A stretch of 64,000 bases of DNA, taken from Halomonas sp. HL-93 (lineage in GTDB: Bacteria > Pseudomonadota > Gammaproteobacteria > Pseudomonadales > Halomonadaceae). The stretch's first letter is position 1. Each line of letters opens with the position of its first letter. The DNA lies in contig NZ_LT593974.1 of the NCBI RefSeq assembly GCF_900086985.1, positions 1,674,001-1,738,000 on the forward strand, in the 5' to 3' direction. A program made the translations under genes and the position numbers. The notes beneath the pieces are model-generated. The model worked only from the letters and a program-made list of their open reading frames with translations, was not told the DNA's origin and searched no databases. Below are positions 34,183-42,988 of this stretch, piece by piece.

Positions 34183-35254
34183 ATGAATCAGTCAAGCATG
34201 CAGGCAGCGGTTTGGTACGCGGCAAGAGATATTCGCGTCGAGCAGGTGCCGGTTCCCACTATCAGCGGCCCCCATGAAGTGAAGGTGAAAGTAGCTGCAT
34301 GTGGCATTTGCGGCAGTGATCTGCACGAGTATGCCGCCGGGCCTATTTTTATTCCGGTAGGTAAGCCGCACCCGATCAGTGGCGAGCAGGCGCCGATCAT
34401 TATGGGCCATGAGTTCGCTGGAGAAGTGGTAGAGGTCGGCGAGAAAGTCACGCGGGTGAAGGTAGGCGACCGCGTGGCGATTGAGCCGATCCTTTCCCCC
34501 CAACAAGGATGGCGCTTATCAGATGGAGCGCTATAACCTCACGCCTTTACTGGGCTTTCATGGCCTCTCGGGCGGTGGTGGTGGCTTTTCCGAGTTCACC
34601 GTGATGGGTGAGCATATGGTGCATAAGCTGCCGGATGAGCTGAGCTACGAACAAGGCGCTCTGGTAGAGCCCGCGGCGGTCGCACTGCATGCGGTGCGTC
34701 AAAGCTGCCTGAAAGCTGGTGATAGCGCAGCTGTATTCGGCGCGGGACCGATTGGTCTGATGACCATCGAAGCACTTAAAGCCGCCGGTGCTGCTAAAAT
34801 TTACGCCGTTGAGGTGGCGCCTTCTCGCAAAGCCAAGGCCGAAGCATTGGGGGCCATTGCAGTTGATCCGCAGCAGGAGGATGCGGTGGCAAAAATTCAA
34901 TCGCTGAGCGATGGCGGCGTGGACGTGGTGTTTGAGGTAACTGGCATTCCTGCCGTACTGAATCAGGCGCTGCATAGCACCCACGAAGGCGGGGAGGTGG
35001 TAGTGGTCAGTATCTGGGAAGGAGAGGCCAGCTTTCAGCCTAACGACCTCGTCATCAAAGAGCGCACCATGAAGGGCATTATCGCCTATCGCCATGTGTA
35101 CCCAGCGGTGATGGCGCTGATGCAGCGGGGCTACTTTCGCGCAGAAGATATGGTCACCCAGCGCATTCCCCTGGCAGATATCGTGGAAGAGGGCTTTGAA
35201 GCGTTGCTAAGCGACAAAGCCCAGGTGAAAATCATCGTGACACCTAATCACTAA
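34183..35254 (+). pseudogene. 2,3-Butanediol dehydrogenase-like gene interrupted by a frameshift
   Basis: Two adjoining frames carry one medium-chain dehydrogenase. The first (34183-34536) has the N-terminal catalytic zinc part (A-A-C-G-I-C-G-S-D-L-H-E, I-M-G-H-E-F-A-G-E-V) and reads G-D-R-V-A-I-E-P-I-L-S before running out of frame; the second (reading through to 35254) continues N-K-D-G-A-Y-Q-M-E-R-Y-N-L, V-F-G-A-G-P-I-G-L-M (NAD-binding) and ends normally. The join is a run of six C at 34496-34501; with five C the frames fuse into one 356-residue enzyme. The structural-zinc Cys lobe is absent, as in butanediol dehydrogenases of this type. It could be a sequencing error, a slippage-decoded gene or a true pseudogene. 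Confidence 0.8.
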
Positions 35255-35317
35255 TGTGAGGATTTTTAAGCGCAAACGAACTTACATGATACTTTGTGAT
35301 GCACGAGAGCTGAAAAT

Positions 35318-35334
35318 TGCGCAGTGCTGGTGCA
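35318..35334 (+). promoter_or_regulatory. NtrC-like enhancer site
   Basis: TGCGCAGTGCTGGTGCA matches the NtrC consensus TGCACCA-N3-TGGTGCA perfectly in the right half (TGGTGCA) and in four of five core bases on the left. It is about 120 bases upstream of the expected start from the sigma-54 promoter at 35420, a normal enhancer distance. A second inverted repeat TGCAGC-TTACTT-GCTGCA directly follows (35331-35348). Confidence 0.5.
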
Positions 35335-35419
35335 GCTTACTTGCTGCAATGCGAGAGAAATGACGACAGATCAAGCAGTTGTTTTATAAATAATTGTTTT
35401 GTATATGTTTTTAAAAAAG

Positions 35420-35435
35420 TGGCACACAGTTCGCT
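35420..35435 (+). promoter_or_regulatory. Sigma-54 promoter of a small RNA
   Basis: TGGCACACAGTTCGCT: a perfect TGGCAC and a GC at the -12 position with the exact spacing, better than the monooxygenase promoter. Transcription should start near 35446. Confidence 0.7.
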
Positions 35436-35445
35436 ACATAGTATG

Positions 35446-35586
35446 GCAAAGGGTGAGTGAATAGAGATACAACGGCTTAAATAAGTTGCTTCTCTCCCTT
35501 CTTCACCTACATCGCGACCGCTTGGTTAGCGATACACAGAGTGAGCTGGCGTGCTCCACCTGGGTCCCCTTCGGGGGACTTTTTTT
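35446..35586 (+). ncRNA. Candidate sigma-54-dependent small RNA
   Basis: About 141 nt from the predicted start to the T-run of a strong terminator. No open frame of note is inside. The RNA can fold: CAA...CTTA-AA-TAAG...TTG near 35473-35491 within a longer arm in which GGTGA/GAGA at 35450-35466 faces TCTCTCCC...TCACC at 35490-35508, then ATCGC...GCGAT (about 35510-35533) and the terminator stem. The position between an NtrC-like enhancer, a -24/-12 promoter and a terminator resembles NrsZ/CrcZ-type regulatory RNAs of Pseudomonas, but the CrcZ-type AAYAAYAA motifs are lacking. Confidence 0.5.
35564..35586 (+). terminator. Rho-independent terminator of the small RNA
   Basis: GTCCCC-TTCG-GGGGAC stem capped by a stable TTCG tetraloop, followed by seven T. 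It ends no protein gene on the plus strand, since the dehydrogenase stopped 310 bases earlier. Confidence 0.85.
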
Positions 35587-35646
35587 ATGCGTGGCATTTG
35601 GTGAATCACTGCATATTTTGTGCTTAATTCTATAACAAAATTTTAC

Positions 35647-35675
35647 GTGACGTTTGGAAACAGTGTTCGTATACT
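35647..35675 (+). promoter_or_regulatory. Putative sigma-70 promoter of the OmpW-like gene
   Basis: GTGACG, 17 bases, TATACT. About 95 bases lie between the -10 and the gene start, giving a long leader. Confidence 0.4.
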
Positions 35676-35776
35676 CATTACTGTACAAGTTATTGAGCGT
35701 CGCTGCCGTGACAGATGCAGAGTAATACGTGACGCTTGATAACGGATCCCAAGCGAAAGGCAAGAGGATGACCCAG

Positions 35777-36388
35777 ATGAACCAATTTAAAATTTTATCT
35801 GCCGCTGTGATTACCGCTGGCTTTGCATTGGCAAGCCAAGCTGCATTGGCATACACCGCGGGCGATGTCTTTGTTCGCGGTGGGGTCGCTAAAACAGACA
35901 TTGCTTCCGACGACAGCAACGTGGCGGGAGCGGACGTAGACGTTGAAAGCGAAAACGGTTTGACTTATGGCGTTGGTTATCTGTTCCATGACAAATTCGG
36001 CGTTGAGCTAAACAGCAGCGAAGGTTTTGAGCATGACCTCACGACTGACGCTGGTGATGCAGGTAGCGTAGAACGTTTGCCGGTTAATGCGCTTTTCAAC
36101 TACTACCCGATGGGCGGGGTCGACTCGCGTATTCAGCCATATGTTGGCGTGGGCCTTAACTACACCAATTTCTATAGTGAAGACACAGCCGCTGACATTA
36201 GCGTCGATGACAGCTATGGTGCTATTGGCCAAGCAGGTCTCGACCTGGCGGTGACTGATAACATCCTGCTTAACGGCTACGTCAGCTATGCCGATGTAGA
36301 CGCCGATATCGAATCCGGTGGCGCTAACGTTGGTGCGGTGGATATTGATCCGGTGACCGTTGGTGGTGGTGTTACGTACCGCTTCTAA
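35777..36388 (+). CDS. ompW: OmpW-family outer-membrane beta-barrel protein
   Basis: 203 residues with a signal peptide ending A-L-A before Y-T-A-G-D-V-F-V-R-G-G-V-A. The pattern of alternate strands, Y-G-V-G-Y-L-F-H-D-K-F-G-V-E-L, F-N-Y-Y-P-M-G, I-Q-P-Y-V-G-V-G-L-N-Y-T and the terminal Y-R-F (C-terminal Phe of barrel proteins) mark an OmpW eight-strand barrel that passes small hydrophobic molecules. Very acidic loops suit a halophile. ATG 35777 is preferred to ATG 35768, which touches the AGAGG ribosome-binding site. Confidence 0.85.
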   Translation: MNQFKILSAAVITAGFALASQAALAYTAGDVFVRGGVAKTDIASDDSNVAGADVDVESENGLTYGVGYLFHDKFGVELNSSEGFEHDLTTDAGDAGSVERLPVNALFNYYPMGGVDSRIQPYVGVGLNYTNFYSEDTAADISVDDSYGAIGQAGLDLAVTDNILLNGYVSYADVDADIESGGANVGAVDIDPVTVGGGVTYRF

Positions 36389-36434
36389 TCAGCACTATTG
36401 AACGCACACCGTGGCGTGAGCCAAGCTTGAACAA

Positions 36435-36460
36435 ACGCCCAGCCTAGCTGGGCGTTTTTG
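36435..36460. terminator. Bidirectional terminator between ompW and pepQ
   Basis: ACGCCCAGC-CTA-GCTGGGCGT, a 9-bp stem followed by T5 on the plus strand and preceded by AAA, so it probably ends ompW and, on the other strand, the pepQ transcript. Confidence 0.85.
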
Positions 36461-36466
36461 TGGGTG

Positions 36467-37771
36467 CTATTTGAATATCGTTAAAGGCGTTAAGTTATCG
36501 GGCCCCTGGTCGGTCACGGCAATATTGTCTTCAATACGGATGCCGCCGCAGGGCAGGCAGTGGTCCACCAACGTCCAGTTGATGGGTAGCGAGTGTTGGC
36601 GAAGCGGTGCCAACAGCATAGGAATAAAATATAGCCCAGGCTCGATGGTCACGACCATGCCCTGCTCAAGCCTGCGGGTGAGCCGCAATGCCGGATGCTT
36701 GCTGGGGGCTGGGGCAGGGGTGCCGTCTGGGTGGCGCAAACCGGCTACGTCATGTACCTGTAAGCCGAGCGAGTGGCCGAGTCCATGGGGGCAAAAGGCG
36801 CGCGTGACGCCCTCGGCTACGGCCTGCTCACTGCTGCCCCGGAATAAATCATGAGCGACTAATATATTGCCTAAACGCTGGTGCATTTGCTCGTGCAGCG
36901 CAATGAAATCTGTACCCGTCGTAACCTCTTTGACCAGCTCGTCTTTTAGGCCGTGTAAGGCGCCCACCAGTTCACCGAAAAGCGCCGGTGCGTCTGGGCC
37001 AGCGTAGGTGCGGGTAATATCCGCGCAGTAGCCGCGGAAGCGTCTCCCTGCATCCACCAGTAGGCTGAAGCGCTGCCTGGGTGGAGTCGTGTCGTAGTGC
37101 TGGTAGTGAAGCACGCCCGCGTGGTCGTTTAGGCCCATAATATTTTGGTAGGGAACCGCTGACTCGCGCTGTCGGCTACCGGCTAAGTAGGCGAGTTGGA
37201 TATCCAACTCGCCGGAAGCACCAAGAAAAGCAGCTTGCGCGGCTTCGTGCCCCGCAACGGCGATCCGGTTAGCTTCCCGCAGGCAGGCGATCTCGTAGGC
37301 AGACTTGATGATGCGACGTTCGTCCAGGCGATTAATCAGCGCGGTGGGATTGAGTTGTGCATTCAAACTGGACGTGGGCAACTGAGCCACATCACCGATA
37401 ATCGCGGCGTTACCCTCCAGGGCGGGGGTAACCTTGTCGCTGCAGAGACGGATATCAAATTCGTCCACCCAGGGTTCTTCGGGTAAGCGGGTCGGCAGGT
37501 GCCAAAAATCAGCCGGCGCATAGAGATAAAGTTGCGGCCGTTGGTGAGGGCGTATCACCAGCCAGCTGTGCTGTACGTCGGCCAGCGGCACCCAATGCAT
37601 AAAGTGGCCGTAGGTCTGAAAGGCGGGGGCCTGATCATCGGCAAAGTAAGCGTTGGCGTGCCCGCTATAAATGGCCAAGCTGTCGAGGTGGTGTTCTTCG
37701 AGCAAGGCCGCATAGTCGCGCTGCAGATGTATCAGGTGCTCTTGCTGTAACCGATAAAGTTGCGTTGACAT
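36467..37771 (-). CDS. pepQ: Xaa-Pro dipeptidase (prolidase/OPAA type)
   Basis: 434 residues. The N-terminal creatinase-like part (Y-S-G-H-A-N-A-Y-F-A-D-D) leads to the pita-bread metal site: D in L-L-V-D-A-G and D-I-T-R, H in G-L-G-H-S-L-G-L, E in T-I-E-P-G-L, E in R-I-E-D-N. This matches the PepQ/OPAA group that splits X-Pro dipeptides and can hydrolyse organophosphates by accident. It is the last gene of the peptide transport unit, nine bases after the LysR gene, and completes use of imported proline peptides. Confidence 0.92.
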   Translation of the reverse strand: MSTQLYRLQQEHLIHLQRDYAALLEEHHLDSLAIYSGHANAYFADDQAPAFQTYGHFMHWVPLADVQHSWLVIRPHQRPQLYLYAPADFWHLPTRLPEEPWVDEFDIRLCSDKVTPALEGNAAIIGDVAQLPTSSLNAQLNPTALINRLDERRIIKSAYEIACLREANRIAVAGHEAAQAAFLGASGELDIQLAYLAGSRQRESAVPYQNIMGLNDHAGVLHYQHYDTTPPRQRFSLLVDAGRRFRGYCADITRTYAGPDAPALFGELVGALHGLKDELVKEVTTGTDFIALHEQMHQRLGNILVAHDLFRGSSEQAVAEGVTRAFCPHGLGHSLGLQVHDVAGLRHPDGTPAPAPSKHPALRLTRRLEQGMVVTIEPGLYFIPMLLAPLRQHSLPINWTLVDHCLPCGGIRIEDNIAVTDQGPDNLTPLTIFK

Positions 37772-37780
37772 GCAGGATCT

Positions 37781-38695
37781 CTAATAAGTACGAAGAAGGG
37801 GGAGTTCGCTCCAAAAGGCATCAAGCTCTCCATGGTGCTGACCTTGGTGGCGATACAGGCGAAGCTCCATGGGCACATCCCAACGGCTATCGCCCGCGCG
37901 GACCAGTCTGCCCTGGCGAAGCTCTGCTGCGACGTTGCGTTCGGGCAACCAACTCATTCCATAGCCTAGCAGTACCAGTTCTTTGATACCCGCTGCATAC
38001 AGGTTTTCACTTTGTGCCGTGAGGTAGCTGCTTTGCGGCAAACGCCCCAGATGGGCTTTAACCGCTGATCCCAAAAGCCCGCGTTTTGGATAGGCCAGCC
38101 ACGGGATCGGCTGCTGCCGGCTGCCCGGCAGTAGGGCTCTGGGCGCCGAGTGCTCATCAATACCGGTGACCGGGATTAACCGTTCATGGCCGATGACACG
38201 GTAGGTACAGGCGCTGGTGTCGATATCCAAATCACAGCGTCCAATGGGCCAATAGCAAATCGCCAGGTCGCATTCGCCGCGCTGGAGTGCCTGAAAGTAA
38301 TCGCTGGCCACCCAGCCGGTCGCGCGCAGGTAGGGTTGCACGCGTTCCTGCCAGCCGGTAGAAGCCAACCATTCGGGCAGAAACTGCCCAAGTAAGCTTT
38401 GCGGTGCGGCCACCATAATGCGCCTTTTTTGCCCGGCGCTGATCTCGCGAACACGGTCTCGGGTTAAGCGAACGCGGTCGGTGACCTGTTCGCAAAGCGT
38501 CAAAAACTCTTCTCCCGCTGGGGTGAGCGACAAAGGCAGCGTTTGCCGGTTGATCAGCGTCACGCCCATTTCTTCCTCAAGCAGCTTAATACGACGGGAA
38601 AACGTCGGCTGAGTGACGTGCTGCTCGTCAGCGGCGCGGGAGAAGTGTCGTGTTCTGGCCAGGGCGATAAAGTCTTCTAGCCAGCGAATTTCCAT
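37781..38695 (-). CDS. LysR-family regulator
   Basis: 304 residues. HTH near the N-terminus: F-I-A-L-A-R-T-R-H-F-S-R-A-A-D-E-Q-H-V-T followed by Q-P-T-F-S-R-R-I-K-L-L-E-E-E-M-G; the C-terminal two-lobe sensor starts I-M-V-A-A-P-Q-S-L-L. It is between dppF and pepQ on the same strand (34 and 9 base gaps), so it is probably co-transcribed and controls peptide uptake or prolidase. Confidence 0.88.
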   Translation of the reverse strand: MEIRWLEDFIALARTRHFSRAADEQHVTQPTFSRRIKLLEEEMGVTLINRQTLPLSLTPAGEEFLTLCEQVTDRVRLTRDRVREISAGQKRRIMVAAPQSLLGQFLPEWLASTGWQERVQPYLRATGWVASDYFQALQRGECDLAICYWPIGRCDLDIDTSACTYRVIGHERLIPVTGIDEHSAPRALLPGSRQQPIPWLAYPKRGLLGSAVKAHLGRLPQSSYLTAQSENLYAAGIKELVLLGYGMSWLPERNVAAELRQGRLVRAGDSRWDVPMELRLYRHQGQHHGELDAFWSELPLLRTY

Positions 38696-38729
38696 GCCTT
38701 AGCTCTCCATACAGGAACGAGCGACCGCC

Positions 38730-39809
38730 TCATAGGCGGCCTTCTTCAACAGCGTGGCACGCCACACGCGTACCGTCACCCTGGGTTTGCAGCAGTGGAA
38801 TTTCCTCGCGGCAACGTGCGTTGGCATACGGGCAGCGACCATGGAACACGCAGCCACTCGGCAGATTCACCGGCGTGGGCACTTCGCCGGAAAGCCGGAT
38901 ATGCTGCGGGCGATCATCCTCCAAACGAGGAATCGCCGACAGCAGCGCCTGGGTGTAGGGATGGCGAGGCTTGGCAAATAGCGTCCTGGTGGAGGCAATT
39001 TCACACACAGTACCCAGGTACATCACTGCGACGCGCGTGCCAAAATGCTCCACCACGGCCAAGTCATGGGTGATAAACAGATAGGTGAGATTGCGCTCGT
39101 GCTGGGCCTCCATCAGCAGGTTAAGGACCTGCGCCTGAATCGATACGTCCAGCGCGGAGATGGGTTCGTCGGCGACAATGAATTCTGGGTCGACCGCTAG
39201 CGCTCGGGCAATGGCGATACGCTGACGCTGGCCGCCGGAAAATTCGTGGCCGAAGCGTTTGCCCCAGTCTGGGTCAATGCCCACCGACTGCATTACCTCT
39301 TCGACTTTTGTTTCGATCTGGGGGCGATTCCAGTCGGGATGGTGTAGGCGAATCGGTTCTTCCAGCGTCTGCTGAATGGTCATGCGCGGGTTCAGCGATG
39401 CATAGGGGTTTTGAAAAATCATCTGCATGCGCTTGCGATAGGGCAGTAGCTGACGCGAACTCAGATTATCGATCCGTTCGCCGTCGTAGCGGATCTCGCC
39501 TTCGGAAGGTGAAAGCAAACCCATTACCGTGCGCGCAACGGTGGACTTGCCGCAGCCGGACTCGCCCACCACGCATAGTGCTTCGCCGCGCTTTATATCG
39601 AGGTCAACGCCGTTGATAGCATGTACGTATTCTTGATGGCGGACCAGCTTGCCACCCTTGAAGCGTAGTTGCTCAAGGAAGTCTCCTGACAGCGAAAAGC
39701 GCTTCTTTAAGCCGCGAACTTGCAGCAGTGAATCGGCACTTTTTTCGTTTTGGCTGGGCGGATCAACGGGGGTGCGGTCGGTCGCTAAGGCCTCAGTAGA
39801 CGCGGTCAT
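38730..39809 (-). CDS. dppF: Oligopeptide ABC transporter ATPase (DppF/OppF type)
   Basis: 359 residues: Walker A G-E-S-G-C-G-K-S-T, signature F-S-G-G-Q-R-Q-R-I-A, Walker B F-I-V-A-D-E-P, H-loop F-I-T-H-D-L-A-V-V, and a C-terminal oligopeptide-transport extension with the iron-sulfur-type Cys set (C-V-F-H-G-R-C, A-R-C, C-H). The start overlaps dppD by 4 bases. Drives peptide import with DppD. Confidence 0.9.
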   Translation of the reverse strand: MTASTEALATDRTPVDPPSQNEKSADSLLQVRGLKKRFSLSGDFLEQLRFKGGKLVRHQEYVHAINGVDLDIKRGEALCVVGESGCGKSTVARTVMGLLSPSEGEIRYDGERIDNLSSRQLLPYRKRMQMIFQNPYASLNPRMTIQQTLEEPIRLHHPDWNRPQIETKVEEVMQSVGIDPDWGKRFGHEFSGGQRQRIAIARALAVDPEFIVADEPISALDVSIQAQVLNLLMEAQHERNLTYLFITHDLAVVEHFGTRVAVMYLGTVCEIASTRTLFAKPRHPYTQALLSAIPRLEDDRPQHIRLSGEVPTPVNLPSGCVFHGRCPYANARCREEIPLLQTQGDGTRVACHAVEEGRL

Positions 39810-40822
39810 GAGGTTTCCTCCTTTTGGCGGCGGTCTTCAAGCATTTCGGCCACCATATGGCACGCCACGCGGCAGTTGCCGGACTCAACAAAGCCGGGAA
39901 CCTGCTGGGTGCAGGCCGGGCGGGGCTGACCGTCGGCGCGGTTGATAAAGTCACAGCGGGGGTGAAACGCACAGCCGCTGGGCAGATTCGACAGCGACGG
40001 CATGCTGCCACGGATCTGATTGAGCTTTTCGCCAGGGGTGGCCATTTGCGGCAGTGCGTTGATCAGCCCCTGGGTGTAAGGATGCTGCGGATCGTTGATA
40101 ATTTCCCGCGTAGGGCCTTGTTCAATCACGCGGCCGGCGTACATTACCAGCATGCGTTGGGTCACTTGGCTGACCACGCCAAGGTCGTGGGTAATCAAAA
40201 TCAAGCCGACGTTGTGCTGCTCGCAGAGCTCCAGCAGCAACGCCATGATTTCTGCCTGAATGGTGACGTCCAGCGCCGTGGTCGGTTCGTCGGCAATGAT
40301 GATATCCGGGTCCAGCAGCAGCGCGATGGCGATGATGACCCGCTGGCGCATGCCGCCGGAAAGCTCGTGGGGGTACTGATCCAGACGCGTTTCGGGTGAA
40401 GGAATCTGTACCTGACGCAATTTGTCCAGCGCGATGGCGCGTGACTCTTTGCTGGAAATGCGGCGGTGGGCTTTGAGACATTCGACCATTTGCTCGCCGA
40501 TAGACAGCACAGGGTTCAGCGTCATCATCGGGTCTTGGAAAATCATCGAGATACGGTTGCCGCGCACTTTACGCAAGCCGCGCTCGGACATCGTGTTGAG
40601 CGTTTTACCTTCAAAGGTAATACTGCCGCCAGCAATAAAACCGGGTTTGGCAATCAAGTTAAGCAGCGAAAAAGCGGCGACGGATTTACCTGCACCGGAC
40701 TCACCGACAATACCTAACCGCTCACCACGCTCTAGCGTAAAATTGACGTCGCGCAGCGCGCGTACCTCGCCTTGGCGCAGGCCGAAGCGCACGTCTAAAT
40801 TTGTTACTTCTAGTAGTGCCAT
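39806..40822 (-). CDS. dppD: Oligopeptide ABC transporter ATPase (DppD/OppD type)
   Basis: 338 residues: Walker [10 protein letters not shown], signature L-S-G-G-M-R-Q-R-V, Walker B I-I-I-A-D-E-P, H-loop L-I-T-H-D-L-G-V-V, and the C-terminal Cys set C-A-F-H-P-R-C / C-H. Together with DppF forms the ATPase heterodimer. Eight bases separate it from dppC. Confidence 0.9.
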   Translation of the reverse strand: MALLEVTNLDVRFGLRQGEVRALRDVNFTLERGERLGIVGESGAGKSVAAFSLLNLIAKPGFIAGGSITFEGKTLNTMSERGLRKVRGNRISMIFQDPMMTLNPVLSIGEQMVECLKAHRRISSKESRAIALDKLRQVQIPSPETRLDQYPHELSGGMRQRVIIAIALLLDPDIIIADEPTTALDVTIQAEIMALLLELCEQHNVGLILITHDLGVVSQVTQRMLVMYAGRVIEQGPTREIINDPQHPYTQGLINALPQMATPGEKLNQIRGSMPSLSNLPSGCAFHPRCDFINRADGQPRPACTQQVPGFVESGNCRVACHMVAEMLEDRRQKEETS

Positions 40823-40829
40823 GTTGTCC

Positions 40830-41771
40830 TCAGCCTTTGTAGAGTCGCGGATTCATAACGTCACGTAGCCAATCGCCGAGCAGGTTGATGGACAGTACGA
40901 GCACCACCAGCACTGCACCGGGGATCATCGTGATCCACCAGGACCCGGATTGGATGTAGTCAAACCCAGACTTAATCAGCGAGCCCAGCGAGGGGTGGGT
41001 TTCGGGCATCCCTAGGCCAAGAAATGACAGCGCGGCTTCTGAAATAATCGCGTTGGCAATTTGTACCGTCGAAATAACGAAGATCGGTGAAAGCGTATTG
41101 GGTAGCACGTGACGGAACATGATGCGCTTGCTACGTAGACCCATTACACGGGCCGCATCGACGTATTCTTTGTTTTTTTCGGCGAGCACAGACGCTCGCA
41201 CGGTGCGCGCGTACTGTGGCCATTCCGCGAGGCCAATAATCAAAATCAGCATCAGCACGGCGTAGCTGCTGTAAAACGAGCTGCCAAAAGAGGCCTTGAC
41301 CACGGCCCCGACCACGATGGCGACCATCAGCGTTGAGAACGACAGTTGGATGTCGGCCAAACGCATCAGGAAGGCATCCACACGGCCGCCCAGGTAACCC
41401 GCCATCAGGCCAAAGGTGACCCCCAGGAGTGCTTGCAGGGCAACGGCACCAAAACCGATAAGCAGGGATACCCGCGTACCGTAAAGAATCACCGATAATA
41501 GATCACGGCCCTGAGCGTCGGTACCCAAGCTGTAGCGTTCGTCAGCTCCGTCAACCCAAAAGGGGGGTAGCTCGGAGGCGAGAATATCAATCTGGCCCAA
41601 ATCGTAAGGGTCAGTGGGGGCAAGTAGCGGTGCTGAAAAGGCGGCAAATACCAAGCAGACAAATATCGCCAAACATAGCTGCGCGGTGTAATCGCGCTTG
41701 AAGCTGTACCACAGATAAGAGTCACGGAAGCGCTGCCAGCGGCTAGGAACAGAGTGTGTTGTCGTTGTCAT
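40830..41771 (-). CDS. dppC: Oligopeptide ABC permease (DppC type)
   Basis: 313 residues with an N-terminal helix, then five helices and the EAA loop D-A-A-R-V-M-G-L-R-S-K-R-I-M-F-R-H-V-L-P-N near residue 215. The long periplasmic loop G-T-D-A-Q-G-R-D is typical of DppC/OppC. Overlaps dppB by 4 bases. Confidence 0.9.
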   Translation of the reverse strand: MTTTTHSVPSRWQRFRDSYLWYSFKRDYTAQLCLAIFVCLVFAAFSAPLLAPTDPYDLGQIDILASELPPFWVDGADERYSLGTDAQGRDLLSVILYGTRVSLLIGFGAVALQALLGVTFGLMAGYLGGRVDAFLMRLADIQLSFSTLMVAIVVGAVVKASFGSSFYSSYAVLMLILIIGLAEWPQYARTVRASVLAEKNKEYVDAARVMGLRSKRIMFRHVLPNTLSPIFVISTVQIANAIISEAALSFLGLGMPETHPSLGSLIKSGFDYIQSGSWWITMIPGAVLVVLVLSINLLGDWLRDVMNPRLYKG

Positions 41772-42817
41772 GCGGGCTTCCCGGTTAGTTTGACAGTGGG
41801 ATTCACCAAGCCATAGATCAAATCGACGAGGGTGTTGGTGACCACGAAAATGATCCCGACAATCATTAAGTAAGAGATGATCAGCGGAATATCGGCGCGG
41901 TTAATCGCATCGAGGAACATCAGGCCCATGCCCGGCCATTGGAAGACTGTTTCAGTCAAAATGGTGTAAGCCACCATCGTGCCAATTTGTACGCCACCCA
42001 CGGTAATGACCGGTAGCATGGTGTTTTTAAGCGCGTGAACAAAATACACACGGCGCATGGAAATGCCTTTGGCGCGGGCATATTTTACGTAGTCCGACTG
42101 CAGCACTTCCAACATTTCCGCGCGGATTAAGCGGATAAACAGCGGCAGCATAATAGAGGCGAGGGAAACCGCCGGTAATACGATATTGCGAAGCCCATCC
42201 CACGAGGCAAAGTTGGTTTCCCAGTGACCAAACACCTGCACGATGCCGTCGCCACGCCCAAATGAAGGCATATTGCCCTGGGTAGAGAAAAAATTGTTTA
42301 ACCAACTGCCCCATGCCGTGCCTTCAGGGAAAAGCGTGACGGTCACGCCAATGGCGAAAATTTGAATAAGGACAATAGCGGTTAAAAATACCGGTATCGA
42401 GATGCCAACAATCGACACGCCCATGAAAAATTTCGAAATAGGCGAGCGAGGTTTAATCGCGCTGTATACCCCAATGGGGACTGAAAGCAGCACAATGATA
42501 AGCGTAGAGGCAAACACCAGCTCCAGTGTGGCAGGCAAATGGCGGGCAATAACCTCCAGCGCGGGCTCACGGTAGAAATAGGAGTAGCCGAAATCACCTT
42601 GTACGGCATTTTTAGCAAAGCGTGCGTACTGGACCAAGAACGGATCGTTAAGGCCGAAGCGCTCGCGAAGTTCTTCGCGCTCGCTTTCGGGCACTGACTG
42701 CCCCACCATCTGTTGGATGGGGTCACCCAGGTTGTCCTGGATGGCGAAGGCTAGCAAGCTGATGACAAACATCACCAATATCGCGTGCATTAGCCGTTTG
42801 ATTAAAAAGGCAATCAT
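41768..42817 (-). CDS. dppB: Oligopeptide ABC permease (DppB type)
   Basis: 349 residues from ATG 42817 (a GTG at 42829 is the alternative; AGGTGG lies upstream). Six helices and the EAA loop Y-A-R-A-K-G-I-S-M-R-R-V-Y-F-V-H-A-L-K-N. Located after the binding-protein gene and a long leader with a hairpin, which may lower permease expression relative to DppA. Confidence 0.88.
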   Translation of the reverse strand: MIAFLIKRLMHAILVMFVISLLAFAIQDNLGDPIQQMVGQSVPESEREELRERFGLNDPFLVQYARFAKNAVQGDFGYSYFYREPALEVIARHLPATLELVFASTLIIVLLSVPIGVYSAIKPRSPISKFFMGVSIVGISIPVFLTAIVLIQIFAIGVTVTLFPEGTAWGSWLNNFFSTQGNMPSFGRGDGIVQVFGHWETNFASWDGLRNIVLPAVSLASIMLPLFIRLIRAEMLEVLQSDYVKYARAKGISMRRVYFVHALKNTMLPVITVGGVQIGTMVAYTILTETVFQWPGMGLMFLDAINRADIPLIISYLMIVGIIFVVTNTLVDLIYGLVNPTVKLTGKPA

Positions 42818-42891
42818 GGCGTACGCCACCTATGTGAAAGGGTTCAACGTGGGAATCGGCAAGGAGGTTATCGCGAATCGCCTAATAAAAG

Positions 42892-42926
42892 GCTTCGCCC
42901 CCTGGGGCAAGCCTAGGGAGCGAAGC
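42892..42926 (-). terminator. Intercistronic hairpin between dppA and dppB
   Basis: GCTTCGC plus CCCT pairs with AGGG plus GCGAAGC across a C/A mismatch, 11 paired positions with an 11-base loop, followed on the minus strand by CTTTTATTA. It resembles a weak attenuator that lets many more transcripts stop after dppA, as is usual for binding-protein genes. It could also protect the dppA 3' end from decay. Confidence 0.55.
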
Positions 42927-42988
42927 GTCCTTGCAATAAGGTAAAGACGTTTATATTAAACGCTTACTCAGTACCTTATATATGCGGT

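Noticed and set aside
38725..38739. CCGCCT-ATG-AGGCGG hairpin at the dppF stop as a terminator
   Set aside because: No T-run follows on the minus strand, and LysR starts 34 bases later; at most an RNA-stability element.
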